The notes beneath the pieces are model-generated. The model saw nothing but the letters and a program-made list of their open reading frames with translations, did no database searches and was not told the origin of the DNA. Positions 16,038 through 23,657 of a DNA stretch of 64,000 bases are shown piece by piece. The DNA lies in the NCBI RefSeq assembly GCF_003324565.1, contig NZ_QOLA01000027.1, positions 33,891-97,890 of the forward strand, in the 5' to 3' direction. Within the stretch, counting starts at the first letter, position 1; each line of letters starts with the position of its first letter. A program made the translations under genes and the position numbers. The stretch is from Streptomyces sp. SDr-06. Lineage in GTDB: Bacteria > Actinomycetota > Actinomycetes > Streptomycetales > Streptomycetaceae.

Positions 16038-16772
16038 ATGGCGACGTTCGTACTCGTACCCGGCGGTTGGCACGGATCCTGGACGTTCGAGGCGGTGGTC
16101 CCGCTGCTGGAGCGGGCCGGCCACACCGTCCACACCCTGACCCTGACCGGCCTGCGCCCCCACGACGACCCCGCTACGATCGCCGCCGCCAATCTCGACA
16201 CCCACGCCGACGACGTGTTGCGTCTGCTGGAGCGCGCCCAGCTCGAGGACGTGACGCTGGTCGGCCACAGCTACGGCGGGATGGTGATCACCGCCGCCGC
16301 CGATCGCGCCGACGGCCGGGTCTGCCGCCTGGTGTACCTGGACGCCTGCGTGCCGCGCGACGGCGAGTCGTGCTGGTCCATCATGAACGAGGGCTACCGG
16401 CAGTCGTTCGTCGCCGGCGCCGCCACCACCGGCTACGCCGTCCAACCCCCGTGGCGGCCGGACGGCGACCCGCGCCGCCGCCCCCACCCACTCGCCGCCT
16501 TCCTGCAGACGGTCCGCCTCACGGGCGCCCACGCCGACGTTCCCCGCCGCGAGTTCGTCTACTGCTCGGGGTGGGAGGACCGCACACCGTTCGCCGACCA
16601 GCGCACCCGGCTGCTCGCCGACCCGGAGTGGACCGTGCACGACCTGCCGACCGCCCACAATCCGATGCGCGAAGCCCCGCGGGCAGTTGCCGCGCTCCTG
16701 CTCGACGAAGCAGACGAGCCCGGCGAAAACTCCGCCCTCGCTCCGAGGCCGATGGCCCAGTTGGGGTCGTGA
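16038..16772 (+). CDS. Alpha/beta hydrolase
   Basis: 244 residues of the alpha/beta fold. The N-terminal strand and oxyanion region is FVLVPGGWHGSW. The nucleophile is S78 in GHSYGGM, the acid is probably the Asp in VYLDACVP and the histidine is in PTAHNPM near residue 211. This is the EstA/salicylate-esterase-like branch (VLVPGxWHG). ATG 16038 follows GAGGGGAAG. The enzyme should be cytoplasmic; the substrate is unknown. It is divergent from the AraC gene, suggesting control by it. Confidence 0.92.
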   Translation: MATFVLVPGGWHGSWTFEAVVPLLERAGHTVHTLTLTGLRPHDDPATIAAANLDTHADDVLRLLERAQLEDVTLVGHSYGGMVITAAADRADGRVCRLVYLDACVPRDGESCWSIMNEGYRQSFVAGAATTGYAVQPPWRPDGDPRRRPHPLAAFLQTVRLTGAHADVPRREFVYCSGWEDRTPFADQRTRLLADPEWTVHDLPTAHNPMREAPRAVAALLLDEADEPGENSALAPRPMAQLGS

Positions 16773-16931
16773 CGTGCCCGGTCAACCTGGGCGACGTGAC
16801 CACCAGGGGGTTGAGGTTCCCCGGGGTGCGGCGAGTGGTGACAGTGGTGGTTCAGGGATGGTTCTCATGAGAGGACTCGAAAGACCGCTGACGGATCACC
16901 AGCCGCCAAACTCCTTGCCGGTTCCGCGAGG

Positions 16932-17160
16932 GTGGTCGCGCTGACCGGAACGGGAAGCCGCACGTCGAGTGGCCCTGCTGACGCCGGGCTGCGTCACACG
17001 ATCGCGGCCGTCGACGCGCACGTCCACGATCAGTGCGGCGAGTTCATCGGTGAACTGCTTGTGTGGACCGACAAAGGCGCCACCCTGGCAGCCCTGGAGT
17101 ACGCCCGGATCACCGACCGGATGCTGAGTTCACTGCCGCCCGCCGACAGGTACAACTCAG
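16932..17160 (+). pseudogene. Hypothetical gene truncated by transposon insertion
   Basis: GTG 16932 opens a frame containing HDQCGEFIGELLVWTDKGAT and LAALEYARITDRMLSSLP, a pattern common in small Streptomyces hypotheticals. The reading frame runs into the left inverted repeat of the transposon at 17161 and ends 37 bp inside it. The original 3' end would resume at about 22001, after both the transposon and the adjacent IS, but the continuation is not recognisable as the same protein. Confidence 0.5.
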
Positions 17161-17207
17161 AAGCTGTGTCATATCCCGTGATCTGTGACGCTCCGTGAGG
17201 TGCGGCG
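17161..17207 (+). repeat. Left terminal inverted repeat of the transposon
   Basis: The first 32 bases are an exact inverted copy of the right end. Two mismatches (17193 and 17197) precede a final exact AGGTGCGGCG. The STAS gene ends at 17211, so the repeat is also its immediate downstream flank. Confidence 0.92.
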
Positions 17208-17210
17208 CTC

Positions 17211-17543
17211 CTAGAGGGGGCAGCCGGGAGTGATGGGCAGAAGTTCGCGCAGGCCGGTTTGGCACATGGCGTCGTGAACAGGAGGGCTGGCCGCGATGAT
17301 CGAGAGGCTGCCACCGAGGTGGTTTGCGGCATGCCGGATTCCGAGGATGGTGAAGAGACTGCCCTCGTCGCAGAGGCTGACGTCGGTGAGGTCGAGGAGA
17401 AGGTGTCGGTCACCGCGTTCGAGGACGCCGACGATGGTGTCGATGAGTTTGCTGACGTTGCTGACTTCCAGCTCACCGGCGAGAACGAGGGTGAGGAACG
17501 ATGTGTCCTCGCAAGAGGCATGTCTGACGGTCAACCGGTCCAT
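17211..17543 (-). CDS. STAS-domain protein, anti-sigma factor antagonist-like
   Basis: 110 residues covering one STAS domain: FLTLVLAGELEVSNVSKLID, HLLLDLTDVSLCDEGSLFTI, HLGGSLSIIAASPPVHDAM. Antagonists such as SpoIIAA/BldG/RsbV have Asp-Ser-Ser/Thr-Gly at the phosphorylation site; here it reads Asp-Glu-Gly-Ser, so the phosphorylated serine is replaced by Glu. It may be constitutively in a phospho-like state or unregulated by phosphorylation. It is the last gene of the transposon, 50 bp after the transposase. Such a regulatory protein is an unusual passenger. Confidence 0.85.
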   Translation of the reverse strand: MDRLTVRHASCEDTSFLTLVLAGELEVSNVSKLIDTIVGVLERGDRHLLLDLTDVSLCDEGSLFTILGIRHAANHLGGSLSIIAASPPVHDAMCQTGLRELLPITPGCPL

Positions 17544-17593
17544 GCCTGTGTGATGTCACGAACAGCCGGTCAGCGCAATTCTGGGGTGCTGAT

Positions 17594-18550
17594 TCAATTC
17601 ACTGTGGCTGGACCTAGGCGGATGGTGTGCGGCTTGTGCATTCGGATGCGCATCGGCTTAGGTTTGCTGGCGGGTTCAACGGGGTGGGGGACGGTGCGGG
17701 GCGGCCGTGGCGCCTGGGTGAGGCGGCGGACCATGAGAGTGATGAACGTCCAGGTGAGGTGAGCTTCGCTGTGGGAGATGAGCCGCTCGTAGTCCCGCAC
17801 GTTCCTGCGTGCTCTCATGATCCACGAGATGGCCCGCTCCACTCTCCACCTCTTTGCCAGAACGGCGAAGCCGTCCTGGTCTTTGCGTCGGGGCACCGTC
17901 TTGAGGGTGAGACCGAGGCAGGAGTGTGACCAGTCGATGAGGGGTCCGCCGTAGGCGGAGTCGGCCCAGGCAATGGCAAGTTCGGGATGCGTGAGCACCA
18001 GACGAAAGAGCAGGTCACGTGCCGGAAGACTGTCGTGTGGGGAGGCCTTGGTGACCATGACGGCCAGGGGCATGCCGCGCATGTCGACCGCCAGGTGCCG
18101 CTTCCGTCCGTTGATCAGCTTCCCGCCGTCGAACCCGCGCGTGTCCGCTCCCACCGTCTCGGATCCCTTGACGGACTGGGAGTCCAGGATCACTGCAACC
18201 GTGCGGGGGTTGAGACCGTCGTGGACACGGACCTGTTCATGGAGCTCGGCGTGGATGCGGGCCAGCGCGCCGCTGGCCCGCCACCTCTGGAAGAACCCGA
18301 AAACGGTGCGCCAGGGAACACCGAAGTCGACAGGCACGGACCTCCACTTGCAGCCATTGTCGTTGACATAGCGGATGGCATCGACCACGTCCCGGCGAGG
18401 GTGCTTCTCCGGGCGTCCACCGGCGGGCAGCTGACAGGCGGGAGTGGGCAGCAAGGGTTCCAGGACGGTCCACTCGGCATCTGTGGTGTCACTGGGGTAG
18501 GTGCGCCTGCGCACTGAGGCGCCTGGTCCGGGATTGTTCCTGCGGATCAT
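17594..18550 (-). CDS. IS5-family transposase
   Basis: 318 residues. It begins with the DUF4096-like N-terminal region (YPSDTTDAEWTVLEPLLP, RRDVVDAIRYVNDNGCKWRS) and has the DDE core: Asp in VILDSQSVKGSE, Asp in AIAWADSAYGG and Glu in RWRVERAISWIMRARRNVRD. ATG 18550 lies two bases after the stop of the RacP-like gene (TGA-CC-ATG), so it is coupled to it. The C-terminal tail of about 40 residues beyond the core is longer than usual. It is the probable mobilising enzyme of the 3.7-kb unit. An independent IS inserted here is less likely given the two-base junction. Confidence 0.92.
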   Translation of the reverse strand: MIRRNNPGPGASVRRRTYPSDTTDAEWTVLEPLLPTPACQLPAGGRPEKHPRRDVVDAIRYVNDNGCKWRSVPVDFGVPWRTVFGFFQRWRASGALARIHAELHEQVRVHDGLNPRTVAVILDSQSVKGSETVGADTRGFDGGKLINGRKRHLAVDMRGMPLAVMVTKASPHDSLPARDLLFRLVLTHPELAIAWADSAYGGPLIDWSHSCLGLTLKTVPRRKDQDGFAVLAKRWRVERAISWIMRARRNVRDYERLISHSEAHLTWTFITLMVRRLTQAPRPPRTVPHPVEPASKPKPMRIRMHKPHTIRLGPATVN

Positions 18551-18552
18551 GG

Positions 18553-18969
18553 TCAGCGTTCCATGCGGCTGAGGACTTCGAGGGTGGCCTTGACGCCGCC
18601 GAGCTGGTCGAGCACGAGGCGTACCCACTCGTCCTGGGGTGCCTTCTTGGCGTGGGGGGCGACGATTCCGGTGATGACGTTGGTGATCCGGTGGAGTTCG
18701 GTCTCGAAGATCGCCCGCTCGTAGGCGATCCAGACCTCGCTGTTCTCGGAGAGCTGGAATCCGTCTTGCCGGTTGTAGGTGACTGGCGGCAGGCCTTCCT
18801 TGACCGCGACCTTGCGCAGGAACCGCAGGCCCGTCCAGACCTGCGAGGGCGAGCGCTTGGTCGCCTGGCACAGCTGCTTGAGCGACAGGCCCGCGGGCCG
18901 CGCTTCTTGCAGGGCTTTGCGTACTGCCTCGCCGTGGACGTGGGCGGGCAGTCCGGCCCGCCGGGCCAT
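18553..18969 (-). CDS. RacP-like winged-helix protein (transposon passenger)
   Basis: 138 residues. The N-terminal half reads AEx-like helices with VRKALQEARPAGLSLKQLCQ, ATKRSPSQVWTGLRFLRKV, a helix-turn-helix pattern of the winged-helix type. The C-terminal half is helical (RAIFETELHRITNVITGIV). I associate it tentatively with the small Streptomyces proteins annotated RacP. ATG 18969 lies two bases after the stop of the RacO-like gene (TAG-CC-ATG) and its own stop lies two bases before the transposase start. It may regulate or assist transposition, by inference from coupling. Confidence 0.75.
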   Translation of the reverse strand: MARRAGLPAHVHGEAVRKALQEARPAGLSLKQLCQATKRSPSQVWTGLRFLRKVAVKEGLPPVTYNRQDGFQLSENSEVWIAYERAIFETELHRITNVITGIVAPHAKKAPQDEWVRLVLDQLGGVKATLEVLSRMER

Positions 18970-18971
18970 GG

Positions 18972-19910
18972 CTACTGGCCCCGCAGCAACTCGGCGAGCT
19001 GTTCGTCCAGGTCCACTTTTCCAGTGGCCACGGCGGATTCGATCCAGTCGGCCGTCGCCCTGATCTTTTCCAACTGGCGTTCCACCGTGGTGGACTGGGC
19101 CTCGGTGAAGTCCCAGCCGCGCAGTTTCGGCACGAGCCTGGTGGCCCCGGCGATGAAGCCCTGGCAGACGGCGATCAGATCGCTGAACTCCATCGCGCGG
19201 TGAAAGCCCCGCACGATCCGCGCCGGATCGACCTGCTCGTCTTCTCCCGCGTAGTCGCCGAACGCCTCGTCGTAATCCTCCTCGAACTCGTCCTCTTCGA
19301 GGAGTTCGGCCTGTTCGAACTGGGCCTCGTTCACCCGCTCCCTCGCCAGCGGGTCGCGCATCGCCTTGAACGCGACCTCCGGCCGGCGCAGGAAAGCGGT
19401 GGCCACGGCCGTCGCCACCGCCTCGTCGCCCCCGGCGATCTCCTGAATCGCCTCGACCCGCTCTTCCAGCGTGACAGGGGTGTCCGTCTTCCAGCCCACC
19501 ATCCGCTTCGCCGCATCCACGCACCACTGGCGCTTGCCGGTGCGCTCATTCAGCGGAGGATCCTTGATGACCTCGAACCGGTTCTCCAAGTGCCCGAGAA
19601 TGCGATGGATTTCGTAGGAGGCCCCGGCCTGCCGGAACTCGACGGGCCACTGCGCGGCCACCCACCGCTGGGTGCGAACCGTGTAGTAGGACAGGCCGAT
19701 CGACTCCGCGAACAGCCGTAACGACTCCTGGACCCCCAGGCCGTCACCGTCGACCGGATAGCGGCCTCCATGCGGACGCATCGGCTCGATCTCCAGTGCC
19801 GCATCCCCGATGGCGAACTGACAACGCGCGTCCATCTCGACCGAGTCCAGCGACCGCGCCACCAACTCCTCGAACCGGCCGCGGACCACACTCCCAATCC
19901 TCGTGAGCAC
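18972..19910 (-). CDS. RacO-like DUF6192 protein (transposon passenger)
   Basis: 312 residues. The central region has a ParB/KorB-like helix-turn-helix (SLRLFAESIGLSYYTVRTQR, then WVAAQWPVEF), NERTGKRQWCVDAAKRMVGW, and a helical AIQEIAGGDEAVATAVATAF segment typical of DUF6192. A very acidic linker follows (about 222-245) and the C-terminus is helical. GTG 19910 is the most upstream start; the Shine-Dalgarno (GGAG) is weak. It is the first gene of the transposon operon. A DNA-binding role is inferred from the HTH. Confidence 0.78.
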   Translation of the reverse strand: MLTRIGSVVRGRFEELVARSLDSVEMDARCQFAIGDAALEIEPMRPHGGRYPVDGDGLGVQESLRLFAESIGLSYYTVRTQRWVAAQWPVEFRQAGASYEIHRILGHLENRFEVIKDPPLNERTGKRQWCVDAAKRMVGWKTDTPVTLEERVEAIQEIAGGDEAVATAVATAFLRRPEVAFKAMRDPLARERVNEAQFEQAELLEEDEFEEDYDEAFGDYAGEDEQVDPARIVRGFHRAMEFSDLIAVCQGFIAGATRLVPKLRGWDFTEAQSTTVERQLEKIRATADWIESAVATGKVDLDEQLAELLRGQ

Positions 19911-20825
19911 AGCAGATCACCCGCTCCGCAGACCGGAACACGGTCCCCGTGACCGCGATGGTCTCCGGCCTGCCTGCCCCCGACCATCCACTCAGCTCTC
20001 CATGGTCACCACACCCGACCGGAAGGCATCATGACCACCACCACCCGCCGCCCACAACACGTACGATTCTGCGACACCCTGACCCATCAGTGCCATGGCC
20101 TGAACAGCACGGCTCATCACAATCGAGTCAGACTCAAAAGACACCGGTCCCCCGGACGCAAAGCGTCCTAAGCTCGAAGCGAGGCAGCCGCCTCCCACAA
20201 GCCTGCGCAACAGCCGCCGGCCAGCCCGCACCACGTGGTCCCCAGCCCCCGGACTGCGAGAACTGCCCACCCGCGGAGCCGGCTGGAGCCGCATAACCAC
20301 GATGCGGCTCCAGCCTCGTCCTCCCTGCCTGTTCGAGCCCCGGGGTGCTCCCGCACTCCCCGGGGACGGCCGGTGAGGACGTTGAGTGCGAGGGCCGCCC
20401 CGGAGGGGAGCCGGACCGCCCTCGTGCTCGCGGCCACCGCCGGCCAGGCCCATGCCCCGGCGGTGGCCGCTCGCATCGAATCCAACCGATCGAATGCTCT
20501 GACGGGATTCAACTACCCCGACAGAACCAACCGATGCACGCCAATCCCCGGGCAACGCCTCCAGCCCTCGGCGCCCGCTCTAGAAGTAACCCCGGCCCAA
20601 ACGTGCAAATCCAGGGACGGGCCTGGCACACGCACCGCAGGCTCACTCTGCTACGGAGAAGAGCCTCAACGATCGCGCCCGGACGGCGCGCGGAGACTTC
20701 CCATCGAACCTACACCCAGAACCCGCACACCGACCGGATGCTCCCGGCCAGCTCTGCTACGCGCGGGCCAGGTACAGGAGTTGAGTTTGACAGCCGCGTT
20801 GTGAACCCGCGATCAAACCACCTCC
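19911..20825. other. Apparently non-coding 0.9-kb region inside the transposon
   Basis: No frame on either strand has a convincing start, Shine-Dalgarno and family-like protein. It holds GAGTC-A-GACTC (20125-20135), a 6-bp stem GGACGC/GCGTCC (20154-20168) and a strong 14-bp hairpin (20281-20315). It presumably contains the promoter of the four-gene operon at its left side and could encode a structured RNA. Confidence 0.6.
20281..20315. terminator. Perfect 14-bp hairpin within the transposon
   Basis: GGCTGGAGCCGCAT (20281-20294) pairs perfectly with 20302-20315 around the 7-nt loop AACCACG. No gene ends just before it on either strand, so it could insulate the element from outside transcription or belong to a small RNA. 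Confidence 0.65.
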
Positions 20826-20872
20826 CGCCGCACCTTACGAAGCGTCACAGATCACGGGATATGACACAGCTT
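20826..20872 (-). repeat. Right terminal inverted repeat of the transposon
   Basis: Inverted copy of 17161-17207 with two mismatches. It is followed directly by CTCAG (20873-20877), the second copy of the target duplication, whose last base is the first base of the adjacent IS. Confidence 0.92.
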
Positions 20873-20876
20873 CTCA

Positions 20877-21997
20877 GAGGAGGTTTCATCTCGAAATCTC
20901 CTTAAGTGCCCTGGTTTTGATAGGGGGCCTGCGTGACTTACGTGTCATCAGTGACAGGCGCGGCATGGCGACGTCAAGGTGGCGGTGCAGTATGCGCTTT
21001 TCGCCCCGGGATCAGCATCGGAGTCTGTCTCATTCGTGAAAGCCCGGTCTCGCCCGGGAAGCGGCAGGTGCCCTTCGCGCCCCTGGCGGAGGGTTCCGCA
21101 ACGCGGTACGCCAAGAGTATGGGCAATCGCCGAGCGTATGACAGCGATCTCTCCGATGACCGGTGGGCCCTGGTGGAACCGGAGTTGACTGAGTGGCGCG
21201 CCAAGCGCCGTCAGGCCGGCATCCCCGGCGGGCGGCCACCGAAATACCCACTGCGGGACCTGCTCGACGCGATCTTGTACGTGGACCGCACCGGCATCCC
21301 CTGGCGTTACCTGCCCCACGACTTCCCACCCTGGGAGACCACGTACCACTACTTCGCGTACTGGCGGGACGAAGGGGTCTTCGCCAGGCTCAACGGGCTG
21401 CTGCGACACCAGTTGCGCGAGCAGGCCGGACGGAATCCCGAGCCCAGCGCCGGAGCCCTGGACGCGCAGAGCGTGAAGACCGGGCATACCGTCCCGTCCG
21501 CCACGCAGGGCACAGACGCCGCGAAGAAGATCGTAGGAAGGAAGCGCAGCATCCTCACCGACACCCTCGGCCTGCTGCTGTTTGTGCTGGTCACCGCCGC
21601 CAGCGTGCAGGACTCGGTCGCCGGCATGCCGCTGATCGCACAGGCCTCCCGAACCCTCCGGCGACTTCGCAAGATCTGGGTCGACGGCGGCTACCGCCAG
21701 CACCTGGTGGAAAGCGCCGCCCGTCTCGGCATCGACCTTGAAATCGTCCAACGCAAGCCTGGGACCAGGGGATTCGCCCCCATTCCCCACCGCTGGCCGG
21801 TAGAGCGAACCTTCGGTTGGATCATGATGCACCGCCGACTCGCCCGCGACTACGAGACCCTGCCCACCAGCTCCGAAGCCATGATCTACCTCGCGATGAT
21901 CGACACCATGGCCCGCCGCATCACCGGAGAAGCGGTCCCAACCTGGAGAAACCCGACCCCCCAGGATGAGACACCCCGTCCGAGATGAAACCTCCTC
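20877..21997 (+). mobile_element. IS5-family insertion sequence (1121 bp, IS427-like)
   Basis: The ends GAGGAGGTTTCATCTCG (20877-20893) and its exact inverse (21981-21997) bound a single transposase gene. TCA is directly repeated at 20874-20876 and 21998-22000, a three-base TNA-type target duplication as in the IS427/IS1031 group. The element therefore looks complete. Its left target copy is embedded in the CTCAG duplication of the larger transposon. Confidence 0.88.
21119..21988 (+). CDS. IS5-family transposase of the complete IS
   Basis: 289 residues from ATG 21119: N-terminal AYDSDLSDDRWALVEPELTE and RDLLDAILYVDRTGIPWRYL, then the DDE residues in GALDAQSVKTG, IWVDGGYRQ and PVERTFGWIMMHRRLARDYE. 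All three acidic positions are present and the frame is intact, so it should be active. The stop codon falls inside the right inverted repeat. The frame is open upstream to 20933, but ATG 21119 gives the standard N-terminus. Confidence 0.92.
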   Translation: MGNRRAYDSDLSDDRWALVEPELTEWRAKRRQAGIPGGRPPKYPLRDLLDAILYVDRTGIPWRYLPHDFPPWETTYHYFAYWRDEGVFARLNGLLRHQLREQAGRNPEPSAGALDAQSVKTGHTVPSATQGTDAAKKIVGRKRSILTDTLGLLLFVLVTAASVQDSVAGMPLIAQASRTLRRLRKIWVDGGYRQHLVESAARLGIDLEIVQRKPGTRGFAPIPHRWPVERTFGWIMMHRRLARDYETLPTSSEAMIYLAMIDTMARRITGEAVPTWRNPTPQDETPRPR

Positions 21998-22101
21998 TCA
22001 CCGTGCGCTGACCAACCGGGCGTCGGGCCGCGGGCCCGTGTCAACAAAGAACGGACACCGACGCTCTGGTACAAGAAGCGATTCGGAAGGTGGCTGCTGG
22101 T

Positions 22102-22722
22102 CTACGTCGCGGCGGTTCGGATCCCGAGTACAAGAAACACCACGGCGGTGATCTTGGCGGCCGTACGCTTGAAGCGGGGTTTCCGCAGGGTGCGTGAGGC
22201 ACGCCGTATGAGCGTGGTCCAGGCGAGGAGCCAGAACGTCATCAGCAGGGCGTGGGCGGTGGCAAGAGCAAGGATCTGAGCGTCGAAGGAGTGATCGGCT
22301 TCGATGAACTGGGGTACGAGGGTCAAGTAGATGGACGCCGCCTTCGGGTTGAGGACGTTGGCGAGCAAGGCTTGGGTGTAGACGGAGTCCGACCGCACGG
22401 GCGGGTGCCGGCGGGAGGGAGCGCTCGCCGACACCGTGGCGGATCGCCATGTCCATAGGGCCAGGCCGATGAGGTAGGCCGCACCGATGACCTTGACGGC
22501 CGTGAATGCCTGGCTGGAGTGCATGACCAGGGCCGAGAGGCCGGCTATGGCGAAGGTGGCGTGGACGTACAGTCCGGTTGTCGTGCCGAGGATGACGGGA
22601 AGAGCCTGGCGGCGACCGTTGTCGGTGACGTGCTGGACCAGAAGGGCCAGGCTGGCCCCGGGGGTGGCGACCAGCGGAAGGACCGCCACCAGGAACCCGA
22701 GGATGGCGTAGGGGTGGATCAC
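22102..22722 (-). CDS. LysE-family amino-acid/metabolite exporter
   Basis: 206 residues with about six membrane segments. The N-terminal LysE/RhtB signature is GFLVAVLPLVATPGASLALL, later FTAVKVIGAAYLIGLALWTW and the conserved NPKAASIYLTLVPQF loop. It should export an amino acid or similar small molecule. GTG 22722 follows CCCCGGAGACATA. It lies 26 bp downstream of the phosphoesterase gene and is probably co-transcribed with it, under the divergent CGNR regulator. The complete IS lies 100 bp after its stop. Confidence 0.92.
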   Translation of the reverse strand: MIHPYAILGFLVAVLPLVATPGASLALLVQHVTDNGRRQALPVILGTTTGLYVHATFAIAGLSALVMHSSQAFTAVKVIGAAYLIGLALWTWRSATVSASAPSRRHPPVRSDSVYTQALLANVLNPKAASIYLTLVPQFIEADHSFDAQILALATAHALLMTFWLLAWTTLIRRASRTLRKPRFKRTAAKITAVVFLVLGIRTAAT

Positions 22723-22748
22723 TATGTCTCCGGGGCCGGCGGACGGGG

Positions 22749-23492
22749 TCAGAGCACGACGCGGTAGTGCGTGGTCAGGCGCCGGTCGTCGCCCAGGACG
22801 TGGAAGGCGAGAGCGGGCGGCTGGTCGCGGTCTGCAGGGCGGTCGCCCTCCCATGGCATGCGCAGGGTCCAGGTGACGGCCGGTCCGACGATCAGGGGCC
22901 GGGCGGCGAACGTCGAGGCGGCTGCCGTGTGGGCGTGTCCGGTCAGGACGGCAACCACCTGCGGATGTGCTTCCAGCAGGGCAGCCAGTTGCTCGGGCTG
23001 TTCGAGTCTGCAGGAGTCAGGCAGGGGGTGGTGGAGCTCGACGGGCGGCTGATGGAAGGCGATCAGCGCCGGGGTGTCCTGCGGCAGCCCGGCGAGCTGG
23101 GTGCCGATCCAGTCGAGCGTCTGGGCGTCGAGACGCCCCTCGTCCCGGCCGGGGATGGTGGAATCACACATCAGGATCGCGGTCCCGGCGATGTGGTGGA
23201 TCCGGTTGACCGGTCCCTCGTCGGGTTCCTCCCCGAGCAGGGCCTTGAGATAGGCCGGACGCGCGTCGTGGTTGCCGGGGCAGGCGAGCACCGGAAAGGG
23301 GGCCGTCAGAATACGGGCGGCTTCCGCGTATTCGGCTTCCTCGCCGTGATCGGCGATGTCCCCTGTGACCAGGAGTGCATCGACCGGATGCGGCAGATCC
23401 CGCAGGTGGTCCATGACGCGGTTGGCGCGGCGTGTGGCCCTCTCGCTGCCGTCCAGGTGCAGGTCACTGATCTGGGCAAGCAACACAGTCAT
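22749..23492 (-). CDS. Calcineurin-like metallophosphoesterase (CpdA-like)
   Basis: 247 residues with every metal-binding motif of class III cyclic-nucleotide phosphodiesterases: D10-x-H12 (SDLHLDG), GD (D45 in VTGDIADHG), GNHD (N74-H75-D76), the His in AFHQPPVE and GHAH near the end. It should hydrolyse a phosphodiester such as a cyclic nucleotide with two divalent metals in the cytoplasm. ATG 23492 follows AGGAGGAAG; the longer frame to 23534 is not needed. It is the first gene of an operon with the LysE exporter and faces the CGNR gene. Confidence 0.93.
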   Translation of the reverse strand: MTVLLAQISDLHLDGSERATRRANRVMDHLRDLPHPVDALLVTGDIADHGEEAEYAEAARILTAPFPVLACPGNHDARPAYLKALLGEEPDEGPVNRIHHIAGTAILMCDSTIPGRDEGRLDAQTLDWIGTQLAGLPQDTPALIAFHQPPVELHHPLPDSCRLEQPEQLAALLEAHPQVVAVLTGHAHTAAASTFAARPLIVGPAVTWTLRMPWEGDRPADRDQPPALAFHVLGDDRRLTTHYRVVL

Positions 23493-23566
23493 TCTCTGTC
23501 TTCCTCCTGTGGCGGCTCCCGGCCGCCGTTTCACACCGAGGTGGGGCTGTCACCCCACCCCGGCAT

Positions 23567-23594
23567 CTAACGGAAGTTCTCGTTTTTCCGTTAG
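23567..23594. promoter_or_regulatory. Operator-like inverted repeat in the CGNR/phosphoesterase promoter
   Basis: CTAACGGAA (23567-23575) and TTCCGTTAG (23586-23594) are perfect inverses separated by 10 bp. The repeat lies midway between the divergent starts at 23492 and 23658. It is the natural candidate site for the CGNR regulator, controlling both itself and the phosphoesterase-LysE operon. Confidence 0.75.
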
Positions 23595-23657
23595 GGACCT
23601 TAGACTGTGCGCGGGAATGTGATCAAGTGACTGACGACCAGGGGGAAGGAGAGATTG

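Larger units (their letters stand above)
17161..20872 (-). mobile_element. 3.7-kb transposon with 47-bp TIRs and 5-bp target duplication
   Basis: The ends 17161-17207 and 20826-20872 are inverted copies matching at 45 of 47 positions, starting AAGCTGTGTCATATCCCGTG. CTCAG flanks both ends directly (17156-17160 and 20873-20877). Inside, all on the minus strand, are four genes in order: DUF6192/RacO-like, RacP-like, IS5-type transposase and a STAS-domain protein. The last gene stops 4 bp before the left repeat. About 0.9 kb of apparently non-coding DNA precedes the first gene. The whole therefore looks like one mobile unit with passenger genes. The CTCAG copy at the right end overlaps the first base of the neighbouring IS, so this element inserted later. 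Confidence 0.88.

Noticed and set aside
17594..18550. Separate IS5 copy inserted inside the transposon
   Set aside because: No inverted repeats or target duplication were found around it, and the start is two bases after the previous stop. Not fully excluded.
17594..18871. Longer transposase start at 18871
   Set aside because: The extension is antisense-like and overlaps the RacP-like gene; ATG 18550 with the two-base junction is preferred.
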